A DNA stretch of 64,000 nucleotides, taken from NCBI GenBank assembly GCA_010015655.1, contig ML976697.1, positions 382,305-446,304 on the forward strand, given 5' to 3'. Under the pieces are notes generated by a model that was not told the DNA's origin, did no database searches, and saw nothing but the letters and a program-made list of their open reading frames with translations. Within the stretch, counting starts at the first letter, position 1, and every line of letters begins with the position of its first letter. This DNA is from Bimuria novae-zelandiae CBS 107.79. Its lineage: Eukaryota > Ascomycota > Dothideomycetes > Pleosporales > Didymosphaeriaceae. Below are positions 43,765 to 56,408 of this stretch, piece by piece. The position numbers and the translations under genes were made by a program.

Positions 43765-44560
43765 TGCTACACTGCAAGGGTTTCGACAAGATACAGTCCT
43801 TGGTATCGAGAAAGTCGATTCGGATCACGAACGATTTTTTTCGCAAGCGAAACTTGGTGGTCGTCATGATCGCACCGATGTATCATTCCAGACAAAGAAG
43901 GATTTAGAGCTACATCGTCTTTGTTATGAAAGTCCGATGTAGTCTTGCGCTTCGCCGTTTCCGGTTCGAATGAGTTGGCTTTGTTCAGACGAAGACGTAA
44001 GCGCTGCGCAAAAAGATGCATTGCCTCTGCATACTTCGGCTTCTCTTTGATTGCATGGAAAAGCCTCAGAGATTACGCGACATGAATTAATTATCAGTGG
44101 CGCCAAAGTTGTGACCCGTCGTAGTCATCGCAATAGTCGAAGGTTGTACAGGATCCGATGCTGTGAGGAAAATCACTTCAAAACTCTCTCGAGAGACAAG
44201 CTTTTAGCTAGTGCGGGTCATGTGGAAGCTTTGTTCGGAAAACTCATTGCGTTAGTTCAAGAAGTGTCCGTCACGGCCGATGAGGTGTTGGGACCCTGTC
44301 GAGTACCCGCTGATTAAAGAACCAGACAAAGCACGCTGAACAAAACACGCTGGGTGATTCGACATGCGCACCTCTGGCTTCAGGGCTGACCAAATGATAC
44401 AGGCAACACGAGCTTGATTTGGATATTATTAAATATAACGAGGATAGGTTCCTCGGAAGTGGTACAGTCCATGTGCACCGTTTTTTTTCCTGGAGCCCAT
44501 GATTTTTCAGAATTCATACAGACACATAGTTCGGCCTCTGACAGCTGTATTGATGAGATC
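43765..44560. other. Intergenic region upstream of the 658-aa gene
   Basis: Likely holds the promoter of the minus-strand gene at 41788-43764. Several 60-90 codon ORFs occur on both strands, none with a recognisable domain. No TATA motif close to the start codon could be singled out. Confidence 0.45.
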
Positions 44561-44579
44561 GACATCTTTAAGCTCCGCT

Positions 44580-45441
44580 CGCATGCGTGAACTCATCCTG
44601 TCGATAGAAAGAAACCTCAAAGCATGAGGTAGACATACAGAATGTACAAACGCGCTATACCGCGATTGCGAAGATCCGAGAGAGACTTTGCCACACCGTA
44701 AGAGAAAGCTCCGTTATCCTCCACGATGAGGCGCACCCACTCCAAGCGTGGAATTTGCAGCAAGGCCTGCAGAAATCAAACGCTCTGGTATCCATACCTG
44801 TCACCACCCTCCAACTAGGGTTCAGTGTAGAGTTCTGCGCTAATATTACTCAGAGCTGCGGTATTTTCAGGGCAAATGTTCTGCAGGAAAATCCAAGGCA
44901 AGTAGTCCGCCTTTTCTCCATCCTGGAGATAAGTGACGCCATGAACACCCTCTCCATCAGCAGAGTAGCTGTTTCTCAGATTGAGGTGGTTGCTGCCGAA
45001 GAACGCTGAGCGGAGTTGATCATCAAGGTTCGGCGACCTACAGAGGTAGAGGATCTTTGCAAGGGATAACGGCCTAACAATAGATCGCTTCACCCAATCG
45101 GATTGCTCGGGCTCCATTGGGTTCCTCATTACGATTTGATCCAGTTCAAATTGGAAGAGCTCAAGCGCACCGCGAAGCCCTGCAAATGCCCCGCCACGGT
45201 TTTCAATTTGGCGATGATTCCGTGCATGAATGATACTGTTGAAAGGGAAGCTCGGCTGTGAGATGATGAATAGTATCTCGGGCGGCATGCTCTGGAGGTT
45301 GGTAAAGTAGACCGTCTGCGGATAGTGTATGCCGTCTTGCACAAGATCACGACGCAGCTTCACCAAATCCTGACCGTGCGAGTAAGGCCTGTCATACTTT
45401 CGAATTGTTGAGTGCCAGGAGGGATAGAAGCAACTGAACAT
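44580..45441 (-). pseudogene. Hypothetical protein with Leu-rich C-terminus, probably decayed
   Basis: ATG at 45441 opens 208 codons down to TAG at 44815-44817. They contain MPPEILFII, FAGLRGALELFQFEL and IFLQNICPENTAALSNISAEL, a pattern seen in fungal F-box-like proteins where PEN..AL..I precedes Leu-rich repeats. About 60 bp further on, in another frame (44775-44600), comes a matching continuation: ALLQALLQIPRLEWVRLIVE. No intron of normal size with good splice sites joins the two parts; a 34-bp GTATGG...TGCAG stretch lies between. The gene is either frameshifted or has a very unusual intron. It may belong with the exon-like ORF at 45730-46122. Function unknown. Confidence 0.45.
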
Positions 45442-45729
45442 TTCATGCTCTTTGCCAGGAGGCAGGTAGCAGGCGTAACCGTTCTAATTCTGTGCATGGT
45501 CGGCGTAGTTATCTCCTAGACATTCAGCGGGAAGAATCGGTTTAATACGTTGATCGTGCTTGCCATAGACTCGAAAGAGTGTTGTGCACAGCATCTAACA
45601 GATACTTGTAGGGTGTGTTTTACCGACGTTGATGGTAGTAGGGAATTCGCTGGAGAAGTTACCCAGGTAAACCAAAGCCAGCGCTATGAGCTGCAAGCAA
45701 TTAAACATTGGTGGGGTGGGGTGAAAAAG

Positions 45730-46122
45730 TCAGTGGCACAGAATGCGATGAAACAAGTCATCACCAAGACCTTCTTTGGTTGCAACCACTTGACGGAGGA
45801 AGACGGCGTGCCTGCCCGTCCGTTTGACAATTTTCCTCGCACGACACAGTCGCGTTCCCAGTTCTGTAGACCACCTTGGCTTTAAAGAGTCTTCCTGCGG
45901 AATGCGCAAGATGGTGGACACCACGATCTCGACTGCTTCGTCCGTCATGCGAAACCGAGTCTCCTTGAGCTTGCCTTGTATTAGCCGCTCAAAATACTTC
46001 ATTGACACCGCTGTGACGGTAGGAAGCGAGCCATTTGGAAACAAGTCGCTTAAGTTTTGCGGATATGGCTGCTCGCTCTTCAAGACTTTCTCAAGGCGGA
46101 GAAAGTGCTGCGTTGGGGCCAT
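45730..46122 (-). CDS. Hypothetical protein, 130 aa
   Basis: ATG at 46122 in a good context (GGACCATGGCC) opens a frame of 130 codons with normal composition: MAPTQHFLRLEKVLK, then SLPTVTAVSMKYFERLIQGK, and a basic second half. No known domain, signal peptide or membrane segment is seen. It could be the 5' exon of the neighbouring decayed gene (45441-44580), on the same strand 290 bp downstream, because two-part proteins of this style occur in fungi. I found no clear splice pair to prove this. Confidence 0.45.
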   Translation of the reverse strand: MAPTQHFLRLEKVLKSEQPYPQNLSDLFPNGSLPTVTAVSMKYFERLIQGKLKETRFRMTDEAVEIVVSTILRIPQEDSLKPRWSTELGTRLCRARKIVKRTGRHAVFLRQVVATKEGLGDDLFHRILCH

Positions 46123-46139
46123 GGTCCGAAACCTCTAAA

Positions 46140-47944
46140 CAAGGAAGAGTAATCATAGTAGTTGGCAAAGAAGAAACCCCGAGGAACAAATTAATAGGTG
46201 AGAGTTAACATTTAAGTAAGGAAGCAATTTAGCTGAGTCGTCGCGGTAGCTGCGCTGGCGGCCGGCGAGTTGATAGCTTTGACATGCACAGAGTTCGTCG
46301 CGGTGATACTCGTGTTGAGAATGGCAACCAGGGTAGGTTAATCTAGTACACTCACAACTGCAACCACGGTAGATGCACAAAATTAGAATTTTCTCAGAGT
46401 CAGAAATCAACCAGGGATACCTAGGTATATGACTGGCACAGAGGAGCAGGGATCGAGAACCCTCGCACTACAGAAGGGACTTCGTACCCGGTGTGTAACG
46501 CGAGAGCCACAGGTCGCGGATTTGGAAACTGAAAACGCGGGTGGTGAAGTTACCAGGTTTGACCGCGGTCGCGATGAGAACTGGGCGACAAAGCCTTAGG
46601 CAAGGGCTCATTCAATCTTTAGAGAGTGTCTCTAGGAAGGAGATGATCGCGGAGTTTGCTGGTGAAGAGCTTAAGTAGTCGTGTTGGTGTTCCATAGGTT
46701 TGGTTTATAACTTTGGTTCTGTCGGTGGGGGCCCCACAACGATGACTCACACTTGTAAAGACTTATACATATAACCTTAGTTCGCGACCAACTATACGTT
46801 AGATAGCGAGATTGAGCAATATGTACCGTATAAAATCTGCTGGCGTTGTGTTCGGTGAAGAGCTTTCGACGAGGTCAGGTGTCTTAGGGAAACCGGACCA
46901 ACAGTTGAAGTCGTTGCCTCCGAGACAGCGGTTCCAATTGTTGGCAATGGACGCGCAAATGTCTTATAGCAAATATAACACTACTCATGAATTAGATGGG
47001 GTCAGAGGCACATGCATCAGGTCGTAGTTAGGTCCTCGAGAGTCAACTTGCGACCGCGAGGTCAGCGTGCGGTTGGGGCGCACTTAATTTCCATCAAAGT
47101 CTCGGCCAGAAAGCAACTACAATGTTTAAAACCACTATTAATTTAAAAACACAGTGTGTCTCTTTATGAGAGGTTATCTATGCTCACCAGGGCTGCAGGA
47201 GCATAGTAGGACGGAAAGAAGTGCTCGTAGTTCATTCCATACCTAGCTACGCAGCGGTAATGCTAATATCTGACCGCCACTCATAAACTTTTCGAACTGC
47301 ACGCGGCGAACCGCACGAGCCCAAAGTTAACATGCGACGTATAGTCACCAAAGACAGCCCGATTCTGCGCATATGCTCATTTTACTTAACACCTAGAAAG
47401 TCTAGGAAGGTAGCACCTTATCCTTGGAGGCGTTAGGTCTGTTTATCTCAGCCGCCGGATCGGTTCACTATGCACCCGAACTCCCTAGCAGACTGTTGCG
47501 GGGAGCTTTGGCGAGGGCGCGAAGAAGGACCGAATGATGGCGGTAGTGGAGTAAGAGATCCGTTATACTGGTGCGGTAAAATCCGGTACGTCCGAAATTC
47601 CATGGCGTTAGTGACTGCTGAACGATAGTGCTACCAAGGAAATAACGTTATGGTTAACCTGTTTAGGTCGTTTAAGGCGATAGAAGAAAAGCTTAGAGGT
47701 TTGATCTGAGGTTTGATCCGAGGTAAGCCAGTGCTGGTGCAATTTTGCTTCATGTTTTGCGCACTTCGACGGACAGTGATTTTGCACTTTTTTTTTCATG
47801 GTACAGATAGTGGGATATAAGGGGAGGTTTTCTGCACCGGAATTATATTATATGTGAGGAGGAGTCGAATGGCTATATGGACACCATTAGAACAATACAT
47901 ATCCGTCTTCCAAACCTTTGTCTTCTTTCAATCCGCGCTCAAGG
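46140..47944. other. Gene-poor stretch of normal composition
   Basis: About 1.8 kb without a convincing gene. The longest frames (85 codons on minus at 46153-46410, 71 on plus at 46812-47027) have no domain. A part near 46740-46840 (TATACATATAACC, then GTTCGCGACCAACTATACG) looks like the TATA and R/U5 part of an eroded LTR, but no partner or TSD was found. The end of the stretch is the probable promoter of the SDR pseudogene. Confidence 0.45.
46314..46401 (-). repeat. Diverged repeat shared with 2581-2671, copy 2
   Basis: Similar over its length to 2581-2671 in the same orientation. On the minus strand it encodes ILCIYRGCSCECTRLTYP, resembling ILRIYGSCGYKRTEFTYP at the other site. Confidence 0.5.
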
Positions 47945-48237
47945 ATGCCACCCATCAAAAACAAATCCATCCTCTTCATCGGCGGCTCCTCTGGCATCGG
48001 CTACGGCGTGGCAGTCAGGGCCCTCGCCGAAGGTGCTCGCGTGTCCAGCGCAGCGCCGAAGCCTTGCTGCAAAAGTACCCCGGCGCAGACATCTCCGGTC
48101 AGACCTGCGATCTCGCATTCCCGGACGTCGAAAAGGCCCTTGAGAAGCCCTTGGAGTCTAAAGGGGTTCTCGGTCACATCGTGTACACCGCCGGCGATGC
48201 TCTTCCTATTGGGCCACTGGATCAGATTACTCTCGAG
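47945..48237 (+). pseudogene. Short-chain dehydrogenase/reductase, 5' half, split by hAT element
   Basis: ATG at 47945 starts MPPIKNKSILFIGGSSGIGY, with the GG-x3-GIG nucleotide-binding loop of SDR enzymes at residues 13-19. After GARV the frame is lost near 48035; the continuation QRSAEALLQKYPGAD, LESKGVLGHIVYTAGDALP and DQITLE is in another frame, so a small deletion occurred. The sequence stops inside the codons for LE, at the CTCTCGAG target site, and resumes at 56881. SDRs are NAD(P)-dependent oxidoreductases of many substrates; the specific one is unknown. The gene is dead twice over: frameshift and transposon. Confidence 0.85.
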
Positions 48238-48400
48238 CAGAGTTGCCAACAATCAATCAATCTATCAATCAATTAGTATTTTTGCTCAAATTGATCCTAT
48301 CAATCAAATCAATCTCTCTCTCTCTCCATAATTAATCAGTTCAGTTTTTTCCTATTTTTTTTGATTGATTGATTGATTCTTTTGATCTATTTTTACGCCG
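48238..48400. repeat. Left hAT terminus with subterminal AATC/GATT repeats
   Basis: Terminal inverted repeat, then runs of CAATCAAT, a CT run near 48313 and GATTGATTGATTGATT near 48361-48377. Matching motif clusters occur at the right end, as expected for transposase binding sites (inference). Confidence 0.85.
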
Positions 48401-48639
48401 TATTTAACGCTAAGAAGGCCTTTTAAAGCAGTAATATTAATAAGTATAGTTAATTATACGTATTGTTAGTGTTAGTTATTTAGTGTTTTTAGTGATTTCC
48501 TAATTAGGTAATTAGCTAGCTTAATACCCTAATTTTAGCGCGTCTACCCTCTCTATTAATACTCTCTCCTACCCTCCTCCCACACTCTCTCGCACCCTCT
48601 CTCTTACACGTATATAATAGCCTTAGGTTTACAAAATAA

Positions 48640-50916
48640 AAGTAAAAGGAGCTTTCTAAGTACAGCAAAAAGGCTAGTAGCGTTACTAGTCGTCGTGCCT
48701 AGCTCACAGAGTACACAAGACCCGCCAGCAACTTAAAATAGCTAGAGCTTTAAGACTAAGCTTCGGGACCTTAACGCTATAGCTTTTAATATAAAGTCTC
48801 TACTCTTAATTAACACGCTCTTAAGGCCCTTAAACGTATTAACGCCCTCTCGTAGGCTACTAGAGACACCAACGCTGTCCTCTTAAGCTATATTAAGTAG
48901 GGCTGCTACTACTCCCTTAGTTACCTCTTTACCTAGCTCTAACAGCCCTAGGCTTAAATTTAACGCTTAGTTTACTAATAACTTTAATAGCATTAACTAG
49001 GCAAGGTTACTATAGTATACAAAGCCTCTGCGTACGTAAAGGTTTAAGAAGTCCTCGCTCTATAATTACAGGTATCGCGTTACTCTCCGGGCAAATATGC
49101 AGCGTATATTTTTCGTCTACCGCTATTACTATATACACAAAGTACCTAGTAATTAATTTATTAAAGAGACGACAAGCTCTACATCGTCGGCATGGAACCA
49201 TGTAGAGCAAAGACGGCCAGGCCATAGGCACTTTCGCCCGGGCAAATAGTCAACTCTATTAGAGTTAGGGTAGCGTACTCTCGCTAGCCTTATAAGCGCC
49301 AGCGTTAGCGTGCCGTAAAAGGTATCTAACGCCTTAAGAAACTTTAATTAATAGCGTTTTTAACTTACTCTAGTTAGCTAGCTTGCTAAGAATAATTACT
49401 TACTACGCGAAGTAGAGACGCTATTCTTTTAAAAGCTCTTACGCGCTACTAACCTAGAGGCTAAGCTAGCTACTTTTTAGAGCTATATAACTATTACTAC
49501 CTTCTTATTAAAGTTATACGCAAATTTATAGCCTTATATATAAACTAAGCTCGCTCGCGCCCTTAGCAAAATCTATATTAGCTTTAATAGCTAGTCTATA
49601 AAAGGCGACAAGAGTGCGTTTTATAGGCTCGTCGCTTACTACGTTAATAGTCGTAGTAAGCTCTACGACTTGCCTTTTACCCTCCCTTAACTTAGTAGTG
49701 CGCATACAGGCGAGAAAGTCGCTATAGTTATTATTAAGACGCTACAGGCCTTTAGTATTAATAGTAGCTTAGTTAGGTACTTTATACTTAACAATGCGAT
49801 AAATAATAATATAGCCCTTAAGGCGCTAGGCGCCTATTATAGCTTTACCCTACAGGACTAACGCCTCCGCTGCTCACCTTACTCGCTTAACTTAGTAGGG
49901 CAAACTGTAATATTTAGAACTAATAAAGACGCCTTTAATAACAACACCTTATAGTTTAGACTCGAGGAGAAATACCTACGCGAGTAGCAAGAAAAGGGCC
50001 CTATTAAAGTCCTTATAAACGTTATACACTTAATATTAACGCCTTAGCAACATAACCTTTTTAACAACTTTTAACGTTTAACACGCGAGGTAGGAGAGCC
50101 TCTATAGCTCTTTAAACCTATTAAGCCTATTATTACTCGCTAGAATAGCTATCTTAACTTTATAGAGAGAGTAGTCCTCCTCCACCGCGTAATTAATACT
50201 CTTATTAATTATAAGGTAGAGAAAGTACTATAAGATAAGTCCTTAGCTCGCGCGCGCGGCAGGGCTCCTGTTAATAAAATACTTATAAAAAGCCTCACCG
50301 CTGCTAATTAGGCTATAATTAGTTAGTATATTAAAGTCCTCTAGCCCTTAAAGGAGGCTACAAAGAGACTTAAAGGCCGTGGCAACTCTAGCCATTTTAG
50401 TGTAATTTATAAAGTATACCCTACTTTTAAGTACCTCCTCTCTCACTTCGAGCAGCTTGTTAAGAGCTTTTAAGATATTAATTTTAATAAGCCTAACGCT
50501 CTAGAGAACTACTTAAAGATTAACGTAACTATAGCCTACTTAAAGCTCTTAAAGTATTACAAGCTCCTTAAAAAGACGCCTATTTATTACGCCTCTATAG
50601 TCCTCCACCCTTACTATAAGTACTACTTTGTTAACGCATGGACTAGAGAGTACAAAGTTTAGCTTAATTAAGCTAATTAGTAATTCTAAGAGCTCTAGGC
50701 TATATATAAATTAGAGGACGCTTGCCCTATTATCTCTCCTACGCGCAAACAAGTAAAGCGCGTTAGTAATATTAATAACTACGCTAAGTTACACGTTAAG
50801 CCTTTAAGAGCTAAAACTTCTACTCTACTTATTAATAGTACTAACAAGTTTAATTGCTAGTGGCATAACAAACTCAGCGTCCCCAAGGATCACGCATACC
50901 GTATAGATCCTATTAG
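48640..50916 (+). pseudogene. hAT transposase, N-terminal and central part, RIP-degraded
   Basis: Fragments in hAT order: LNNAINNNIALKALGAYY near 49790 (the DNASNN catalytic region), LRCSPYSLNLVGQ near 49868 (LRC..H..NLV), an insertion region, FEQLVKSF near 50445, and YYASIVLHPYYKYYFVNAW near 50585-50645 (A..LDP..K). Stops at many former Gln/Trp codons. In the last 50 bp before copia G the sequence is clean. Its end joins codon for codon with 56409-56704 once the copia element and one TSD are removed. Confidence 0.82.
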
Positions 50917-50921
50917 GTATT

Positions 50922-51055
50922 TATTACGGTATAATTCCATTAGCTTCGATTCTATCAGGTTCCATGCCTAGACTCTTGGCAGGATCCAACGTCTATATAT
51001 ATGTAGGATATCTCTACGATAGAGAAATCAACGCAGCCGTCTTCCCTTCCTTACA
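50922..51055 (+). repeat. 5' LTR of copia G
   Basis: TATTACGGTATAATTCC...CCTTACA; begins TA where the 3' copy has TG. Contains CTATATATATGTAGG as a likely TATA region. Confidence 0.95.
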
Positions 51056-51329
51056 GTTATAAGCCCAGAAGCCTTCGACAATCGCTACGTTTATAGCTTA
51101 TCGTACTAGGGTCTATCTTTGCAGACCTAGTCAGTTGTTACGTCATTAAAGTAGACCTTATTATCACTGGACAATTAGTTAGGAGACGTGAATTATCTAG
51201 AATTAGCGCTAGTTAGGACCTTGTTATTAAAGAATTAACGTTATATAGAATACGAACGTCGCATCTCGTAAGGATAGTAACTAAATTAGATCCGCTTATT
51301 ACGAGAGAGACTATTATACTCGATAAACC

Positions 51330-54300
51330 TAAGGATTAGCTAAAATAGATATTCCTAAGAAAGGACTACGCAGTCAGGAACTATATCTGGGAATACGTTG
51401 ATCCATCACTGAGCCATGATGAAGTCTCTAGGTTAGAGACAGAAAAGCCTAGAAGGCTTAAGCTAAAAGAATTTCATAGGCCAAGAATTGCAAGAGGTGG
51501 TGACGCAAGTAGCGTAGCAGGGAGCGCACGGGGCACAGGGGGTGGCGCAGCAGCAAGTGGCGCAGCAGCAGGTGGCGCAGCAGGCGATTAAGATACCAAA
51601 GAAGTCACTATCCTAGACCTCACTAATCAGGAACTAAGAAGATACGAGCTTTGGCAAAAAGACTATCAAGGTGCACTAGCAGAATGGCGGCAGAAAGAGA
51701 AGGCTCTTGGAAACTTTACAAAGTAGATTAACAGAACGATCGCATCACGGCATATTCATCTAATTGCCAACTACTTAAGCACACATGATTGACTAAGGAC
51801 TCTAATAAAGCACCTCTGCCCTAGCTAAGGTAAGCGTAATACTTAACTCCAAGCACGCTATTAAGCGTTAAAGAATTAATTATAAAAGGCAAACCTCGAC
51901 AACTAGTTTTAGGACTAGATAGAGACAACGCGCCTTATAATCTAAGCGGATATATTAAAGGTCTATAGTAATTAAGCGCAAGAAGACTTTATTCTATTAA
52001 TTAGAGGCCTAGATAATAGCTAGTTATCTAGTTAGCTATCAGCGCTTGTCATGGCAGAACGGACTAGTAGAGACTTTATTAGCATTTCTAACCTAGTAGC
52101 CAATTTTACTTTATACTATTAACGGACTCGACTAATTGCATTAGGATTAGGCACATTCGCTACTCTAGGTGTTGCTTAGCCAGCTCAGCAACCAGCTAAT
52201 CAGCTAGTCGATTAGTTAAAGTATTAGAAGCATAAACGCTAGAAGAAGACACTAACCTACCTATATAATAAGAAGTATAGATTTAATAGCTGCTACTACG
52301 TTAATATAGCTTTACGACCTGCTAATTGGCAGCTAAATAGAGACGTCGAGAAGAAGTTTTAGAAGCTTAGAGCTAATTAATTACCCATGGTAAAGGTCCT
52401 TTAGAATACAGAAAATAGGCTGGCCAGAAGCAACTCTAGGACGCCTATTAGATTAAGAGGAGTTACTAATTTTAATAATAGTTAGTAGCTAGCTGTATTA
52501 CCTTAGTGTGGTGCACTTTAGGTCGCTGCTATTAATAGGCTAATGCCTTAGTCTCTACTATTAAATAGATAGATTCTTGATCCTGGTTCGAACACGCATG
52601 TTACGAATACAAAGGCCTATGGCTAAAAGAAGATCTCTAATGCTAAGCCAAGAGAAAGCGCGTACGCTAGTGGCTAACTAATACCTATCTAAGAATAGGG
52701 AGAGGTTCTACTTAAGATTAATACGCTTTCTAAAATTAAGATAATTTAACTAACGTACGTTGCATATATACCTAAGTTCTTTACGAGTATTATTAGCCTA
52801 TCTCGATGTAGAAGCCTAGAAATTAAATTTAACTCTAGCTAAAACTGCCTATATTAATAGAAGCTATTAAATGTAATCTGTTAGCTTAAATACAATAGTA
52901 GTTACTGGCTGATAGACTTAGATTATAACGATTAACCGCCGCTAGAACTCTACGCAACTTAGTATTAACCTAGACTATCCTATACTAGCAGGAAGCTACT
53001 AAGCGTAAGCGCGGTAGAAGCTTATAGAGTATTTAGCTATATAAATTAAAAGGTAATTGCTTATCTACTAGAAAGCGTTAATGGAATATAGCTTAGTAAG
53101 CAGCACGCGCCGATGTGGATAGACTATAAGGTCTGTATAGAGACGAAGCTACACAAGTTTATTAGCAGGAGAGCTCCACGTGAGCTAGTAGAGCGTCTAT
53201 TCTATCGATTAAGAATAGACCTTATATAGCTAAGGGAGCGCACTAAGCGTTGCTATAATAGAAATCTATAGCTCTTCTACGCCGTTAATTAGTATAGCAA
53301 GTGGCACGAAGCTTATTGCCTACCTAATAAAAGCTCTATAACGCTTTAATAAGCAGCGTAAAGACTACTAGCTAAACTATAGCGCCAATTTCGCGCGCAT
53401 GTAGCTATTATACGACTTAATAGTAAATAAGGCTATTCTAAGCTACTTAATGTCTTTAAGGATCTAGGGATAGTCGTTAAACCGCGTGCAGAATATATAG
53501 AAGAGCAAAATAGAATAATAAAGAAAGCTAGCTACTTAATTATTATTCGTGCAAGAGCTATTAGGCTTAAAGTAGACTTACTAAAGGAGCTATTAAATAA
53601 ATACGTTATAGTGGCTATCTATCTGCTTAATTATATACCTACTAAATCGCTCGACTAGCAAACGCCCTATTAGATTATTAGAGGTGTAAAGCTATTAGTA
53701 GCTTATTTTAGCATTATAGGAGCACGAGCGTACGTCCTTAATTAGTAGTTAAAGCGTAGAGAGAAGCTAGAATCTCGTGCTTTAATAGGACACCTAGTTA
53801 GATACGATTCGACGAATATCTATCGCATTTGGATGCCAACACTGGGCAGAGTCATTAGGACTAGAGATGTGGTCCTTATGCTATTAAAGCTATACACTCC
53901 CGACGAGGTGTATGCTGAGAAGAAGACGCTACACATAGCAGTAATAGTACTAGATATTAAGGAGTAAGATAAGCTAGAGGACCTAAAGATTAATTATCCG
54001 TCTATTATAACTTAGGGCAATTCGCGAACAAATATATTAACTTTAGAAGATAAGGATAGCGCTAAGGCGTAGCTTCTAGGTAAGCTAATGCGCTAGCAGC
54101 AGATAATAAAGGTAGTAAAAGCTAAGTTATTTAAGTAGCGCGGACTTTTAACACTAAAAAATACGCTAGGGCCTAGTGCTATATTAAATAATAATTAGAT
54201 ATTAGCTAGAAATTAGTAGTCTATTTAAATAGTAGATAATAAAGTCGAGCTCCCTTGCGGCTGGCAACTACTAGTAAAAGGAGACAAAGCACTAGATTAA

Positions 54301-56185
54301 CGTTTAAACAACGCGCGTAGACGAGACAAGATTAGTAGCATTATTAACGCTAGTAATATTATATTTAGTAGCAGACGTAGAGACAGAAATAGTAGGACAC
54401 CTAGAGACTACTTCGCTACGTTCGCTGCGGCTATTAACCTATCCGCGCCAGAAAAGCTATTTAGTGAGCTTCCTAGAACTAGGCTACATCGCGATCAGCT
54501 GCCGCCTCCACCGAAGCGATGGAAGGATCTAGAGAAGCACCCATTCAGCGTAGAGTTTCATAAAGCTACAAACGTAGAGCTCGACAGTTGCAAAAGCAAG
54601 GGGTGTTTTAGCAGGACTATAGCTACTTAGGCGACTGTGCAAGAGGAAGTGCTACTACTTATATAAGTATTTACTTATAAGTTTAATTAGGATAGCTTCC
54701 TTTACAAGTTTAAGGCGCGACTACTAGTTAGAGGAAACCTACAGGAAGACTAGGGAGACACCTATGCAGCGACACTAGCAGCACGCGTATTCCGCTTCCT
54801 AATTACTCTATTAGCTGCTTTTGGGCTGCTTGCCTATTAGTACGATGTTCTAAATGCCTTCCTAAACGCTTACCTTAATCGTCTGATCTATGTACGCACG
54901 CCTGACGGATTTAAGAATTAACTTAGTAAGCTATTAGAGCTTAAGCGCGCACTCTACGGACTATATAATATTCTACTTCTTTAGTATAAGTACCTAAAGA
55001 GTACTCTAGTTAAGCTAGGACTAAAGCTAGTTAAGGAAGTACCTTGCTTATTTACTAGCGAGAGCCTAATTATCTTTTTCTATGTTGACGATATCGTAGT
55101 CCTTGTACACCCAGACAATCTAGCACACCATAGTCAGTTCGAACGAAGCCTGCGAGCTAGGTACGAGCTACGCTGCCTAGGAGAACTAAGGTGGTTCCTA
55201 GGTATACAAATTATAAGGGATTAGTCAAAAGGGAAAATCTGGCTAATTTAAGATTCCTTTATTAACAAGATTGCAACAAAGTTTGACCTCGTACATACGC
55301 ACAAGGTCTATCTAGCAGTACTACTAGTAGAGAATTATCTAGCTCTAAGCACTAAGGAACCAAGTTCTTAACGTACCTATACTTATTAGTAATTAGTAGG
55401 CTTACTAGCCTATATCTCGACGTTTACACGGCCTAATGTCGCCCGAGCACACTCAGTACTGGCACGCCATCTGCAGAATCCAGGGCAGAAACATTTGAAC
55501 GCTGCTAAGCACGTATGGCGATATCTAGTTGGCACAAGGCATCTAGCCATCGGGGCATCACGGCTAGGTACAGAGAACACGACATATCTCTGTGAGACGC
55601 CCGAGGACGATCCTAGAGCTGGAACAGAGCCACTGTTCTACGGAGCATCTGACGCAGCATATACTAACGATCCTAATACGCGTCGAAGCTCACAAGGCTA
55701 CTTGTTTAAGCTATATAGACTGCCAATCAACTAGAAATCGACCTTACAGCGCTTAGTTACGAAATTAACTACTAAGGCTAAATTGCTCGCTCTATCGACT
55801 GCTAGGAGTAAGATAGAATAGTAGAATAAAATATTTAATTACGTACGCTTTTAGCTAGAGATCTTGCCTACCTTGTACTACGATAATTAGCAGACTGTAG
55901 GGATTATTAATAAGACTAAGGATAGGCTTTATATAAAGCTAAGACATGTTAACACCTATTAGATGTGGCTACGATAGGAAGTAGATGCTAGGAAGCTGCA
56001 GATTAATTAGAAGCCTATAAATTAAATGCCTGCTAACGGTCTTATAAAGACACTGGTTTGGCAGAAACACAGTAACTTTGTTAAATAGCTAGGCCTCACA
56101 GATATCACAGAGCAGCTAAAGGGACCATCTACTAGCAACGACGACGTACTAGAACCTAGTGACTTTTTTACCTAGTATTAACAAG
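51330..56185 (+). pseudogene. Copia G polyprotein, RIP-degraded in patches
   Basis: A clean gag-side segment (51340-51720) includes a GGAAASGAAAGGAAG tract from a tandem repeat. Then come a zinc-knuckle-like region near 52260, protease LDPGSNTHVTN near 52580, integrase fragments 53080-53900 with YDSTNIYRIWMPTLGRVIRT near 53800-53870, reverse transcriptase with intact FYVDDIVVLV at 55078-55107, a clean 79-codon patch at 55495-55734 (HLNAAKHVWRYLVGTRHLAI, ASDAAYTND, SSQGYLF: end of RT and start of RNase H), and RNase H to about 56100. Stops elsewhere exclude function. Confidence 0.88.
51521..51587 (+). repeat. Short GC-rich tandem repeat in copia G gag
   Basis: Units related to GGTGGCGCAGCAGCAAGT repeat about three to four times and encode a Gly/Ala/Ser linker. 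Confidence 0.7.
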
Positions 56186-56269
56186 AAGATTGGGGGGTGC
56201 GACTATTTAGGAGATTTAGATTAATATCTTAAGAAGTTAGCTTTGTTATTCACTACAGCTAGGGGGGTG

Positions 56270-56403
56270 TGTTACGGTATAATTCCATCAGCTTCGATTC
56301 TATCAGGTTCCATGCCTAGACTCTTGGCAGGATCCAACGTCTATATATATGTAGGATATCTCTACGATAGAGAAATCAACGCAGCCGTCTTCCCTTCCTC
56401 ACA
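56270..56403 (+). repeat. 3' LTR of copia G
   Basis: TGTTACGGTATAATTCC...CCTCACA after a GGGGGGTG polypurine tract. Confidence 0.95.
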
Positions 56404-56408
56404 GTATT

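Larger units (their letters stand above)
50922..56403 (+). mobile_element. Copia G: full-length Ty1/copia element inside the hAT transposase
   Basis: LTRs 50922-51055 and 56270-56403 (134 bp) differ at only three sites, each TA in the 5' copy against TG or CA in the 3' copy. GTATT flanks both ends (50917-50921, 56404-56408). The TTATAAGCCC primer-site-like sequence after the 5' LTR is the same as in copia C. Total 5482 bp. The near-identity of the LTRs suggests a fairly recent insertion, younger than the hAT element. Confidence 0.96.

Noticed and set aside
46730..46930. Possible LTR (TATA and GTTCGCGACC stretch)
   Set aside because: No second copy, no inverted TG/CA ends and no TSD could be found.
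48300..48380. CT and T runs as a promoter of a host gene
   Set aside because: They lie inside the hAT terminus; no host gene follows.
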